Assembly (NCBI GenBank): GCA_023413895.1
Contig: JAEZOU010000055.1
Location: 1-44,399, forward strand
From: Bacteroidota bacterium
Lineage (GTDB): Bacteria > Bacteroidota > Bacteroidia > Bacteroidales > WCHB1-69
Length of the DNA stretch: 44,399 bases
Reading direction: 5' to 3'
The position numbers and the translations under genes were made by a program. Below are positions 7,801 through 14,408 of this stretch, in pieces. The notes under the pieces were generated by a model, which had not been told where the DNA came from, made no database searches, and worked only from the letters and a program-made list of their open reading frames with translations. Position 1 is the stretch's first letter. The number at the start of each line of letters is the position of its first letter.

Positions 7801-9057
7801 TTGGCGCAACAAGCTAATTCTGAAGTGTGGAAAAATATTTACAATGCTGAAGATAACGAACTTTGGAACTTGAAGGATGTGTTACGTAAAGAGTTGATTG
7901 CGCATGTAAAGGTAGTCTTGGAAGCTCAAATGCGTAAACGGGGTGAAGCACCATCTCTAATTGTTAATACACTCAAAAATCTTCGTGATGATGTTCTTAC
8001 CATTGGATTTGCTCGCAGATTTGCTACTTATAAACGAGCTCATCTTCTTTTTACTAATATAGAAAAGTTAAAAGCAATCGTTAATATGCCCGGACGTCCT
8101 GTTCAGTTTATATTTGCAGGAAAAGCTCACCCACAAGATAAGGCAGGCCAGGACCTTATTCGTCGAATTATTGAGGTTTCCCGTATGCCAGAGTTTGTGG
8201 GTAAAATTGTTTTCGTAGAGAATTACGATATGATTTTGGCCAAAAAACTGATTTCAGGTTGTGATGTTTGGCTAAATACACCTACGCGTCCACTCGAAGC
8301 TTCTGGAACTAGCGGCGAAAAAGCAGTGATGAATGGTGTGCTGAATCTCAGCGTTCTTGATGGTTGGTGGGCTGAAGGTTATACCCCTGGCGCAGGTTGG
8401 GCAATCAATGAGGAGATTACTTATTCAGAAGGTTGGCGACAAGATGAACTTGATGCAGCAACAATCTATTCGTTAATCGAAGAGGAAGTTGCTCCTAAAT
8501 TCTATTGCCGTAATGAGGAAAACATACCTATTCAGTGGACAACTATGATGAAGGAGAATTTTGCTAAAATCTCGCCACGATTTACAATGAAACGTCAATT
8601 AGAAGATTATTACGATAAATATTATCATAAGTTGGAAGAACGCTCCCAAAAATTAGCTCAAGATCATGGTGCATCCTTAATCTCTTTAGTGCATTGGAAA
8701 GGTAAAGTGTATGATAATTGGGATAGCGTTAAAGTCGCAAATGTTTCGTACGAGAAATCTAATGTGAATACTTTCTTAGTTGGTGAACAAGTGAAAATTC
8801 TGGTCGATGTAGATTTGCATAATCTTAATCCTGAGGATGTTATGGTTGAACTCTGTTTGATTGAACGTAAAGAGGGTAAAACGCAACTCTTTTCAGCTTA
8901 CTCATTCCAATTTGAAACTCAATCAAACGGTGTTGCTCGCTATTCTTGCAATATTAATCCAAAGTATGCTGGTAGCTGGGAATGTGGTGTACGTATAACC
9001 CCAAGCCATCCGTTACTTCCTCATAATTGTGATTTTCTACTTGTGAAATGGGCTTAA
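4843..9057 (+). CDS. Fused glycogen synthase (GT3 type) and alpha-glucan phosphorylase (GT35)
   Basis: A 1404-residue protein carrying opposite reactions in one chain: chain extension and phosphorolysis of glycogen. Residues about 1-540 resemble the eukaryote-like GT3 glycogen synthase (N-terminal FETSWEICNKVGGIYTV; HFHEWMTGTGIL; and the E-x7-E acid pair E432 and E440 in EPWGYTPLE). Residues about 565-690 resemble the DUF3417 N-terminal region of short phosphorylases (LAHNLWWSWNYEAREL). Residues about 690-1270 are the GT35 core, with the pyridoxal-phosphate lysine K1160 in ASGTSGEKAVMNG. The last 130 residues form a predicted beta-rich tail. Both active sites look intact. It follows LOG by 21 bases, and its end lies just before maf. 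Comparable fusions are, to my knowledge, annotated in other Bacteroidales as 'alpha-glucan family phosphorylase'. Confidence 0.92.
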   Translation: MKIADYVFETSWEICNKVGGIYTVLSTKAFTAVNHYKDNYICLGPDLSKEQNNDFIEDSSLFKNWRDFASSEGLKFRVGRWDIAGSPIVILVDFTPFFEKKNEILTHFWLRYKLDSIAGQWDYVEPALFGYAAGRVIESFYQFYCSANDKIIAHFHEWMTGTGILHLEDTVPQIATVFTTHATVLGRCLAGNNFPLYSNMNSYNPQESANRFGVQSKYSLEYLSAVTADAFTTVSQITNAECEAFLGKKVDTITINGFENSFVPQDADYEEKRKKARHKLIAVAQALTQQKIDDNALLIINSGRYEFKNKGIDIFIDALGRLNNENVGRELVAFIAVPAGTTGCRADLLNRMDLDEKSIPVLGDYATHRLHDYNNDPIIRKIKECQLLNAPEKDVKVIFIPVYLNGFDGIFDMPYYDLLAGFDLSVFPSYYEPWGYTPLESAAFGIPTITTSLAGFGMWVKENFLNQKGVHVVLRNDTNGDETSAEISQTILQYAQTPNEQYVTFRNEARQVANQALWENLYKNYLEAYNIALNKSALRFDRYKTKVSKIGFLTNPISKNQPNWIQITVKSKLPESLKRLEELAHNLWWSWNYEARELFIEIAGEELWKDCDENPTRMLQILPLPSISAKAENKDFISKLNRVYEDFRSYMETPRTRPEVQVAYFSMEFGISNELKIFSGGLGMLAGDYLKEASDSNVNMVGVGLLYRQGYFTQQISASGEQLNMYPVQSFSKLPITPIKDDKGDWKLISIALPGRMLYARIWRVDVGRIPLYLLDTNFDKNIEEDRQITYRLYGGDVENRLKQELLLGIGGMRMLKLLGVEPALFHLNEGHSAFMTLERVLDTMSQKQFSLPAAIEWVRATSLYTTHTPVPAGHDAFSEDLMRTYFGKYSERFNTSWEGFMGLGRELGATDGKYSMSVLACNLAQEINGVSRIHGRVSQEMFANLYEGRFSNELHIGYVTNGVHYPTWTHKKWQQYHKRLLGDNFLAQQANSEVWKNIYNAEDNELWNLKDVLRKELIAHVKVVLEAQMRKRGEAPSLIVNTLKNLRDDVLTIGFARRFATYKRAHLLFTNIEKLKAIVNMPGRPVQFIFAGKAHPQDKAGQDLIRRIIEVSRMPEFVGKIVFVENYDMILAKKLISGCDVWLNTPTRPLEASGTSGEKAVMNGVLNLSVLDGWWAEGYTPGAGWAINEEITYSEGWRQDELDAATIYSLIEEEVAPKFYCRNEENIPIQWTTMMKENFAKISPRFTMKRQLEDYYDKYYHKLEERSQKLAQDHGASLISLVHWKGKVYDNWDSVKVANVSYEKSNVNTFLVGEQVKILVDVDLHNLNPEDVMVELCLIERKEGKTQLFSAYSFQFETQSNGVARYSCNINPKYAGSWECGVRITPSHPLLPHNCDFLLVKWA

Positions 9058-9068
9058 TTCAGATGGTT

Positions 9069-9659
9069 ATGCTTATTGAAGAATTGAAAAACTATAAGAT
9101 TTATTTGGCATCCAAGTCTCCGCGTAGGCATGAGATGTTGAAAAGTATGGACATTGATTTTGAATTTCTGCCTACTGATGTTGAGGAATATCATCCAGAA
9201 GGTTTTTCTCCAACCCAAGTGGTAGAATTTTTATCTCAGCACAAATTATCGCCCATCCGTTTGGAGAAATTTCCCGATAATGTGATTTTTATTGCTTGCG
9301 ATACGATTGTCGTTGTTGATGATGTGATTTTGGAAAAACCTAAAAATAAAGATGATGCTCTTAGAATGTTGTCGATACTTTCCAATCGGGAGCATTTCGT
9401 AATTAGCGGTCTTACCGTTAAAACTCATTCTAAACAGTTGACCTCACACAGAACTACCCGCGTGCGCTTTCGTAAGTTTACTGATGAAGAATTGCACTAT
9501 TACGTTAATAATTACAAACCTTTTGATAAAGCGGGTGCATACGGAATTCAAGAGTGGATTGGCTATACAGGTATAGATTATATCGAAGGCTCATTCTTTA
9601 ATGTTATGGGATTGCCAACACAGTTACTTTGGGAGATGCTATCTCAAATCGTTTCCTAA
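9069..9659 (+). CDS. maf: Maf-family nucleoside triphosphate pyrophosphatase
   Basis: Hydrolyses non-canonical or excess nucleoside triphosphates to monophosphates in the cytoplasm; the group with this signature acts on dTTP and UTP. Seen: N-terminal IYLASKSPRRHEML (nucleotide-binding loop), IACDTIVVVDDVILEKP (catalytic Asp region), KAGAYGIQEWIGYTGIDYIEGSFFNVMGLP at the C-terminus, cited here as the KAGAYGIQE and FNVMGLP pieces. The start at 9069 (MLIEELKNYKIYLAS) matches the usual short lead before LAS.SPRR; in-frame ATGs at 9063 and 9048 also exist, the latter overlapping the end of the glycogen fusion gene. Last gene of the operon; a bidirectional terminator follows. Confidence 0.9.
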   Translation: MLIEELKNYKIYLASKSPRRHEMLKSMDIDFEFLPTDVEEYHPEGFSPTQVVEFLSQHKLSPIRLEKFPDNVIFIACDTIVVVDDVILEKPKNKDDALRMLSILSNREHFVISGLTVKTHSKQLTSHRTTRVRFRKFTDEELHYYVNNYKPFDKAGAYGIQEWIGYTGIDYIEGSFFNVMGLPTQLLWEMLSQIVS

Positions 9660-9693
9660 TAGTTGCACGTGAACTTTTGATTTTCACTGAAAT

Positions 9694-9729
9694 AAAAAAG
9701 GAGAATCCTTAAAGAGATTCTCCTTTTTT
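9694..9729. terminator. Bidirectional rho-independent terminator between maf and the DUF1573 gene
   Basis: Perfect 14-base arms (9694-9707 and 9716-9729, AAAAAAGGAGAATC and its complement) around an 8-base loop. There is an A-run on one side and a T-run on the other, so it can serve both converging transcripts. Confidence 0.85.
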
Positions 9730-9746
9730 TATGTTTAATTTCTTAA

Positions 9747-10844
9747 TTACGGAAGTTGTTCTCCAATTACGTGAATTACTTGAATGGTGTTAACAGGGTC
9801 ATTGGTAGTTACATCAATAGTGCATTTGTGGGTGCCTTTTCTACCTCTGCTATTCATTGTAATCGTCATCGTTGTGCTTTCTCCCTTTTTCAAAATATTT
9901 TTCTCAATCTTAGTGGAAAATACGTTGCTGCTGGGTTTAATTTGTCTGATAATCAAATCATTTTTACCATTGTTGGTAATAGTAACGGTTTTGTTTGGAG
10001 TAGTACCTTGTGCAACTTTGTCAAAATTGATATCTTGAACGCTAAATGCTGCAATGGGGGCTTCCTTGAGTTGTTTTGGAGTGTATTTTGAGAAATCTTC
10101 TTGAATATTTACGTTCAAGAAAAAGATTTTATTTGCTTGAATACTATCTTGCGTAATTAGATCAATTCTTTCTTTGAATGTACCAATCTCATTTTTAATT
10201 GCTGGATTGTAAGCAAAAACGATCTCACCCTCTTGGTCTGGTGCCAAGGTGTTTCCAAAATTTGTTGATTTAATGGTAATATGTTGAGGAAGAGATTTTG
10301 GAGCAACAGTTGTTGGAGATTTCATAAAGTTGCGAATAAGAACTGTAAAGGTAATCTCTTCACTGTTTAATCCGTTAATGTGGTAAGTGTTTTCTTTGAT
10401 GCGAACTGCACCAGTGCCTTGTGTGTAGCCAGCTTGTTCGTATACTGTTGGAGGCCTTTTGGTTACACTTCCTTTGATGAAAATGTTGTGAGGAGACGTT
10501 GCTGGATCATCAAATTGAGGTTCGTTAGTGGTAACACGAATAACTTTGTTAAATCCACCTGGACGACCATAAGGGTTATATGTAGCTTCGATAAAACCCT
10601 CCTCACCTGGTTTAACAGGAGTTTTAGTGTAGTTTGCCGCTGTACAGCCGCAACCTGGTTTTACGCGTACCAAAGTTAAGTCTTCGTTACCGACGTTTTT
10701 AAAGATAAATTTTCCGGTTACTTTTCCGCCCTCTTCTTTAATGGTGCCAAAATCATAGGTGGTCTTTTCAAACTGAATTTTAGGCTGAGCACAAAGAAAT
10801 GTTCCCATTAGGGCAACAATCATTGTAAGAAATAATTTTTTCAT
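9747..10844 (-). CDS. Exported DUF1573 protein
   Basis: A 365-residue secreted protein with a signal peptide (MKKLFLTMIVALMGTFLCAQ) and repeated immunoglobulin-like DUF1573 domains. The first (about residues 22-115) carries the family's YDFGTIKEGG-like strand (YDFGTIKEEGGKV) and the cysteine pair in KPGCGCTAA; a middle domain follows; a third (about 265-360) opens with FDKVAQGTTPNKTVTITN. DUF1573 proteins are abundant in Bacteroidota, presumed periplasmic or outer-membrane, and have no proven function. The start at 10844 is chosen because it begins the signal peptide; an in-frame ATG ten codons upstream (10874) would spoil it. It is 32 bases after mpl but has its own -7 box inside the end of mpl. 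Confidence 0.85.
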   Translation of the reverse strand: MKKLFLTMIVALMGTFLCAQPKIQFEKTTYDFGTIKEEGGKVTGKFIFKNVGNEDLTLVRVKPGCGCTAANYTKTPVKPGEEGFIEATYNPYGRPGGFNKVIRVTTNEPQFDDPATSPHNIFIKGSVTKRPPTVYEQAGYTQGTGAVRIKENTYHINGLNSEEITFTVLIRNFMKSPTTVAPKSLPQHITIKSTNFGNTLAPDQEGEIVFAYNPAIKNEIGTFKERIDLITQDSIQANKIFFLNVNIQEDFSKYTPKQLKEAPIAAFSVQDINFDKVAQGTTPNKTVTITNNGKNDLIIRQIKPSSNVFSTKIEKNILKKGESTTMTITMNSRGRKGTHKCTIDVTTNDPVNTIQVIHVIGEQLP

Positions 10845-10876
10845 ATTATGAGTTTTTAACGTTATTTTATACATAT

Positions 10877-12244
10877 TTATATGTCCCGCAAAGATATAAT
10901 TTTATTTGTCAAATCAATCAGATTAATTTTGTCAAAATTTCCTGATGACATAAACAGAAAAACTGTATTCAACGAGTTGATAGATAGTATTTTTTCTTTA
11001 AGGTTTAATGAGTTATCAAAAACTTGAAGATTTTTATTTTGGAATGAATCTAGAATTTTTTCAGCAGAAATAGGAGGAAGTTTTTTATGTTTTACCGCTT
11101 CAGGATTGAAAAAGATAATGGGGATGTCTGCATTGTCCATACAGCCAGCATATTGTTGTAGAAATTCTTCTGTTAAACTACTAAAAGTATGCAACTCCAT
11201 ACATGCAACCAATTTTTTGTCTGGATATTGCTCTCTAACTGCTGTAATGGTTGCTTTTAATTTGGAGGGAGAGTGTGCAAAATCTTTGTAAGCAGCCGTT
11301 TGTCCATCTTTGTGAAGTAGTTCTAAACGATTACTTGCACCTTTGAATGATGTGATTGCATTATAAAATTGTAAATCGCTGATTCCAACGGCATTGCAAG
11401 CTAATTTTGCTGCATTTAGGTTGGCAAGATTGTGCTTCCCAAAAATTTGTAAAGGGAAATCACCTTCAGGAGTGCTTAGAATTGTGGTTCCATCGACAAT
11501 CGTGTGTGGTAACATTGTGTATCCCTTTTTATTAGGATGCTCAATTTTATTACTCATTTCAGATAAAACAGAATCGTCTGCGCAGTAGATATAACTACCG
11601 TCTGTAGGAATCATTTTGGCAAATGTCTCAAATTGTTGTACATAGAAGTCGAATGTTGGAAATACGTTGATATGGTCCCAAGCAATGCCACTGATAATAC
11701 CAATAGTAGGTTGGTAAACATGAAATTTTGGGCGTCTATCAATAGGAGAGGTGAGGTATTCATCGCCTTCAATTACCATGATTTTAGCTTCTTCCGAGAG
11801 TTTAACCATCACTTCAAAGCCTGCTAATTGTGCGCCAACCATATAATCACAGTCAATTCTATTTTGTTGTAAAACGTGAATAATCATTGAGGTGATGGAG
11901 GTTTTTCCATGGCTTCCTCCCACTACAATACGAGTTTTATTTTTACTTTGCTCATACAAGAATTCTGGATAGGAGTAGATTTTAATACCTAACTCTTTGG
12001 CTCTGAGTAGTTCTGGATTATCTTCACGGGCGTGCATTCCCAAAATTACGGCGTCTAAAGTTTTCGTAATCTTTTCTGGATTCCAGCCAATTTCATTAGG
12101 AAGAATGCCATACTTTTCTAATCTAGATTTTGCAGGATCGAATATTTCGTCGTCCGACCCTGTTATCTCATAACCTTTTTTACAAAGTGCTATAGCCAAG
12201 TTGTGCATAGCACTTCCTCCAATAGCAATAAAATGTATTTTCAT
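10877..12244 (-). CDS. mpl: UDP-N-acetylmuramate:L-alanyl-gamma-D-glutamyl-meso-diaminopimelate ligase
   Basis: Recycles cell-wall peptide by attaching the tripeptide L-Ala-D-Glu-meso-DAP directly to UDP-MurNAc; cytoplasmic, ATP-dependent. Seen: 455 residues; N-terminal Mur-ligase Rossmann motif IHFIAIGGSAMHNLAIAL; the ATP-binding loop VVGGSHGKTSITSM near residue 110; the MVIEGDEYLTSP region; and a C-terminal Mur-ligase domain (YKDFAHSPSKLKATI). The GDEY.T and FAHSP patterns fit Mpl better than MurC. It lies 26 bases after the djlA-like gene and is probably the last gene of the uvrA transcript. It could be used for de novo synthesis as well, which the sequence cannot show. Confidence 0.88.
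   Translation of the reverse strand: MKIHFIAIGGSAMHNLAIALCKKGYEITGSDDEIFDPAKSRLEKYGILPNEIGWNPEKITKTLDAVILGMHAREDNPELLRAKELGIKIYSYPEFLYEQSKNKTRIVVGGSHGKTSITSMIIHVLQQNRIDCDYMVGAQLAGFEVMVKLSEEAKIMVIEGDEYLTSPIDRRPKFHVYQPTIGIISGIAWDHINVFPTFDFYVQQFETFAKMIPTDGSYIYCADDSVLSEMSNKIEHPNKKGYTMLPHTIVDGTTILSTPEGDFPLQIFGKHNLANLNAAKLACNAVGISDLQFYNAITSFKGASNRLELLHKDGQTAAYKDFAHSPSKLKATITAVREQYPDKKLVACMELHTFSSLTEEFLQQYAGCMDNADIPIIFFNPEAVKHKKLPPISAEKILDSFQNKNLQVFDNSLNLKEKILSINSLNTVFLFMSSGNFDKINLIDLTNKIISLRDI
10889..10896 (-). promoter_or_regulatory. -7 box for the DUF1573 gene (TATCTTTG on the minus strand)
   Basis: CAAAGATA on the plus strand is a perfect TAnnTTTG on the minus strand, lying inside the last codons of mpl, 45 bases before the DUF1573 start. 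No -33 element at normal spacing. Confidence 0.45.
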
Positions 12245-12270
12245 AATATAATGGTTTGATTTCTTTGTTT

Positions 12271-13101
12271 TTACTTAATTCCTCTAGCGCTTTTTATCCG
12301 CTCGTATGCTTCGTTTAATTTCTGGAATTTCTCCTCTGCTGCCTTGCGAATCTCTTCTCCTAAATGACTCACTTTGTCAGGGTGATGTTTCATCGCTTGT
12401 TTACGATACGCTTTTTTTACTTCGTCGTCGGTTGCTGATGAGTCTATTTCCAAAATCTTATAGTCATTTTCTAAGTTGTAACTAGGCTTATACGTTTGCT
12501 GAGATCCCCCGTAACCTCCATAGCTACTATAACCTCTTTGTCCATAGTAGGTTTGATAGCGACCAAAATACATTGCTTTAATCGCCTCATATTCGTTGAC
12601 TCCAATTCCAATTTTTGTGGAAATTGTTTTAATGGTATTGAATTCTGCTTGCGATGCTTCTCCATCAGAACTTGCTAAGCCCAATAGGAATTGAATGATG
12701 ATTAATTTTTCATTGATATTGGCAGAATTTCTAAAAACGCTACATTCATTATCAAGGTTGATGTTTCCATTGTTGAGAATTTCTCTTAGTTCAAGCAACG
12801 CATTTTGAGTTTTCTCGGGTCCAAATGTGCGCAAAAAGTAACTCTTAACATAATCAAGTTCAGATTTTAGTAGGTTGTTATTGTCTGATTTTACAACGGC
12901 ACTAATGAAAATTAGGAGCGAATGAATGAATTGATCTTGGCTCATATAGTTTGTGCGTGTGTAAGTGCGTGAAAATGTAGTCACTCTTTTTCTAAAGAGT
13001 AGATTATTAATGACACCGCCTAGTAGCCAACCTAAAATTCCACCTAAAAAACTACCTGTAACTTGATAGCCTAAAACAGCAAATATAATTCTAATGAGCA
13101 T
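12271..13101 (-). CDS. TerB-like / J-domain co-chaperone (DjlA type)
   Basis: A 276-residue membrane-anchored J-protein that would stimulate DnaK. Seen: an N-terminal hydrophobic, glycine-rich segment (about residues 1-35, LGYQVTGSFLGGILGWLLGG) like the DjlA transmembrane anchor; a central helical TerB-like region (about 55-180, with LGLASSDGEASQAEFNTI); a short Gly/Tyr-rich linker (YYGQRGYSSYGGYGG); and a C-terminal J domain (about 212-276, NDYKILEIDSSATDDEVKKAYR) with the essential HPD tripeptide in KHHPDKV. The order of domains matches DjlA. It starts 3 bases after rimO, and co-expression with uvrA and rimO is likely. The client is unknown. Confidence 0.85.
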   Translation of the reverse strand: MLIRIIFAVLGYQVTGSFLGGILGWLLGGVINNLLFRKRVTTFSRTYTRTNYMSQDQFIHSLLIFISAVVKSDNNNLLKSELDYVKSYFLRTFGPEKTQNALLELREILNNGNINLDNECSVFRNSANINEKLIIIQFLLGLASSDGEASQAEFNTIKTISTKIGIGVNEYEAIKAMYFGRYQTYYGQRGYSSYGGYGGSQQTYKPSYNLENDYKILEIDSSATDDEVKKAYRKQAMKHHPDKVSHLGEEIRKAAEEKFQKLNEAYERIKSARGIK

Positions 13102-13104
13102 TGT

Positions 13105-14406
13105 TTATTTGTTAGAGGTTATTACTTTTCCATAAAGATCGTAGGCTTCTGCGTGAGTGATGAGTACGGGATAGAATTCGCCGATTTTTAGCGGAACTGT
13201 TTTATCAATCAACACGGCATTGTCCACATCAGGAGAGTCAAATTCTGTTCTTCCAATGTAGAATTGATTATCCATATCATCAATAATTACTTTCATCAAT
13301 GTGTTGATTTTCTTTTGATTATGTTCCAAAGAAATCTCTTCTTGCGCTTCCATTATCTCTCTTACGCGTTTATTTTTTTCGCGTTGTTTGTGAGGATCCC
13401 CTAATTCGTATGCGGGTGTGTTTTCCTCTTGTGAATAAGGAAATACGCCGAGTCGTTCAAATTTGACCGTTTTTACAAATTCAAGAAGTTCTTTGTGTTC
13501 TTTACGTGTTTCTGTAGGATAGCCCGAAATTAATGACGTCCGCAAGGCTATACCTGGTACTTTGTTGCGGAAGTTTTCAATAAGTTTATAGATTTGTGTA
13601 GAAGTGCTTCCACGACGCATACTTTTTAAAATATCGGTATTGATATGTTGTAATGGTATATCTAAATATTTGCAAATATTTGAGTATTCGTTCATTACAT
13701 CTAGTATTTCGTATGGAAATCCCATTGGATAAGCGTAGTGTAAACGTATCCATTCGATACCAGAAACACTTGCTATTCGTCTTAAAAGAGGTTCTAATGT
13801 ACGAGTTTTTGTTAGGTCCATACCATAATAGGTGAGGTCTTGAGCAATTAACATAATCTCTTTAACACCACGTTCTGCTAGCATTTTTGTTTCCTCTACA
13901 ATCATTTCCATAGGTTTGGAAACTTGTTTGCCACGAATTTGTGGAATGGCACAATAGGAGCACTCGCGGTCGCAACCTTCCGAAATTTTTAGGTATGCGT
14001 AGTGCTGCGGAGTAGATAAAATGCGCTCTTTCTGTTGCAAAAGGTCAAAAGAGTCTGTTTGGAGCATTTTATAAAGTTCTGAAAATCCTAAAATCTTATC
14101 AACTTCGTTAAAACTTTCAACCAAATCATCTTTGTAACGTTCAGCTAAACATCCAATAACAAAAAGTTGTTTGATCTCGCCAGCTTTTTTTCTGCGAACT
14201 TGAACGAAAATTTCGTCAATGGCTTGTTCTTTGGCATCGTTGATAAAACTACAGGTGTTTACTACTACTATTTCGCTGTTGTTCGGACTATTATGCATCA
14301 CCTTGTAACCCAATTTTTCAAATTGAGCTGCCAAAACCTCTGAATCAACAATGTTTTTTGAACACCCTAAGGTGATGAAATTTATGTTTTTTTGAGTTTG
14401 TGCCAT
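13105..14406 (-). CDS. rimO: Ribosomal protein uS12 methylthiotransferase
   Basis: Radical-SAM enzyme that adds a methylthio group to an aspartate of ribosomal protein uS12. Seen: 433 residues; an N-terminal UPF0004 domain with three cysteines for one Fe-S cluster (TLGCSKN with C15, VVNTCSF, IGCLAERY); the radical-SAM CxxxCxxC motif in SEGCDRECSYCAIP; DIPLQH; and a C-terminal TRAM domain. RimO is preferred over MiaB because of GCSKN and the ..CSYCAIP..RG signature. It starts 2 bases after uvrA and ends 3 bases before the djlA-like gene, a tight operon. Confidence 0.93.
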   Translation of the reverse strand: MAQTQKNINFITLGCSKNIVDSEVLAAQFEKLGYKVMHNSPNNSEIVVVNTCSFINDAKEQAIDEIFVQVRRKKAGEIKQLFVIGCLAERYKDDLVESFNEVDKILGFSELYKMLQTDSFDLLQQKERILSTPQHYAYLKISEGCDRECSYCAIPQIRGKQVSKPMEMIVEETKMLAERGVKEIMLIAQDLTYYGMDLTKTRTLEPLLRRIASVSGIEWIRLHYAYPMGFPYEILDVMNEYSNICKYLDIPLQHINTDILKSMRRGSTSTQIYKLIENFRNKVPGIALRTSLISGYPTETRKEHKELLEFVKTVKFERLGVFPYSQEENTPAYELGDPHKQREKNKRVREIMEAQEEISLEHNQKKINTLMKVIIDDMDNQFYIGRTEFDSPDVDNAVLIDKTVPLKIGEFYPVLITHAEAYDLYGKVITSNK

Positions 14407-14408
14407 TT

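Noticed and set aside
9048..9068. Longer start for maf overlapping the glycogen fusion gene
   Set aside because: Adds residues not found before LAS.SPRR in the family; the ATG at 9069 fits better, though 9063 cannot be excluded.
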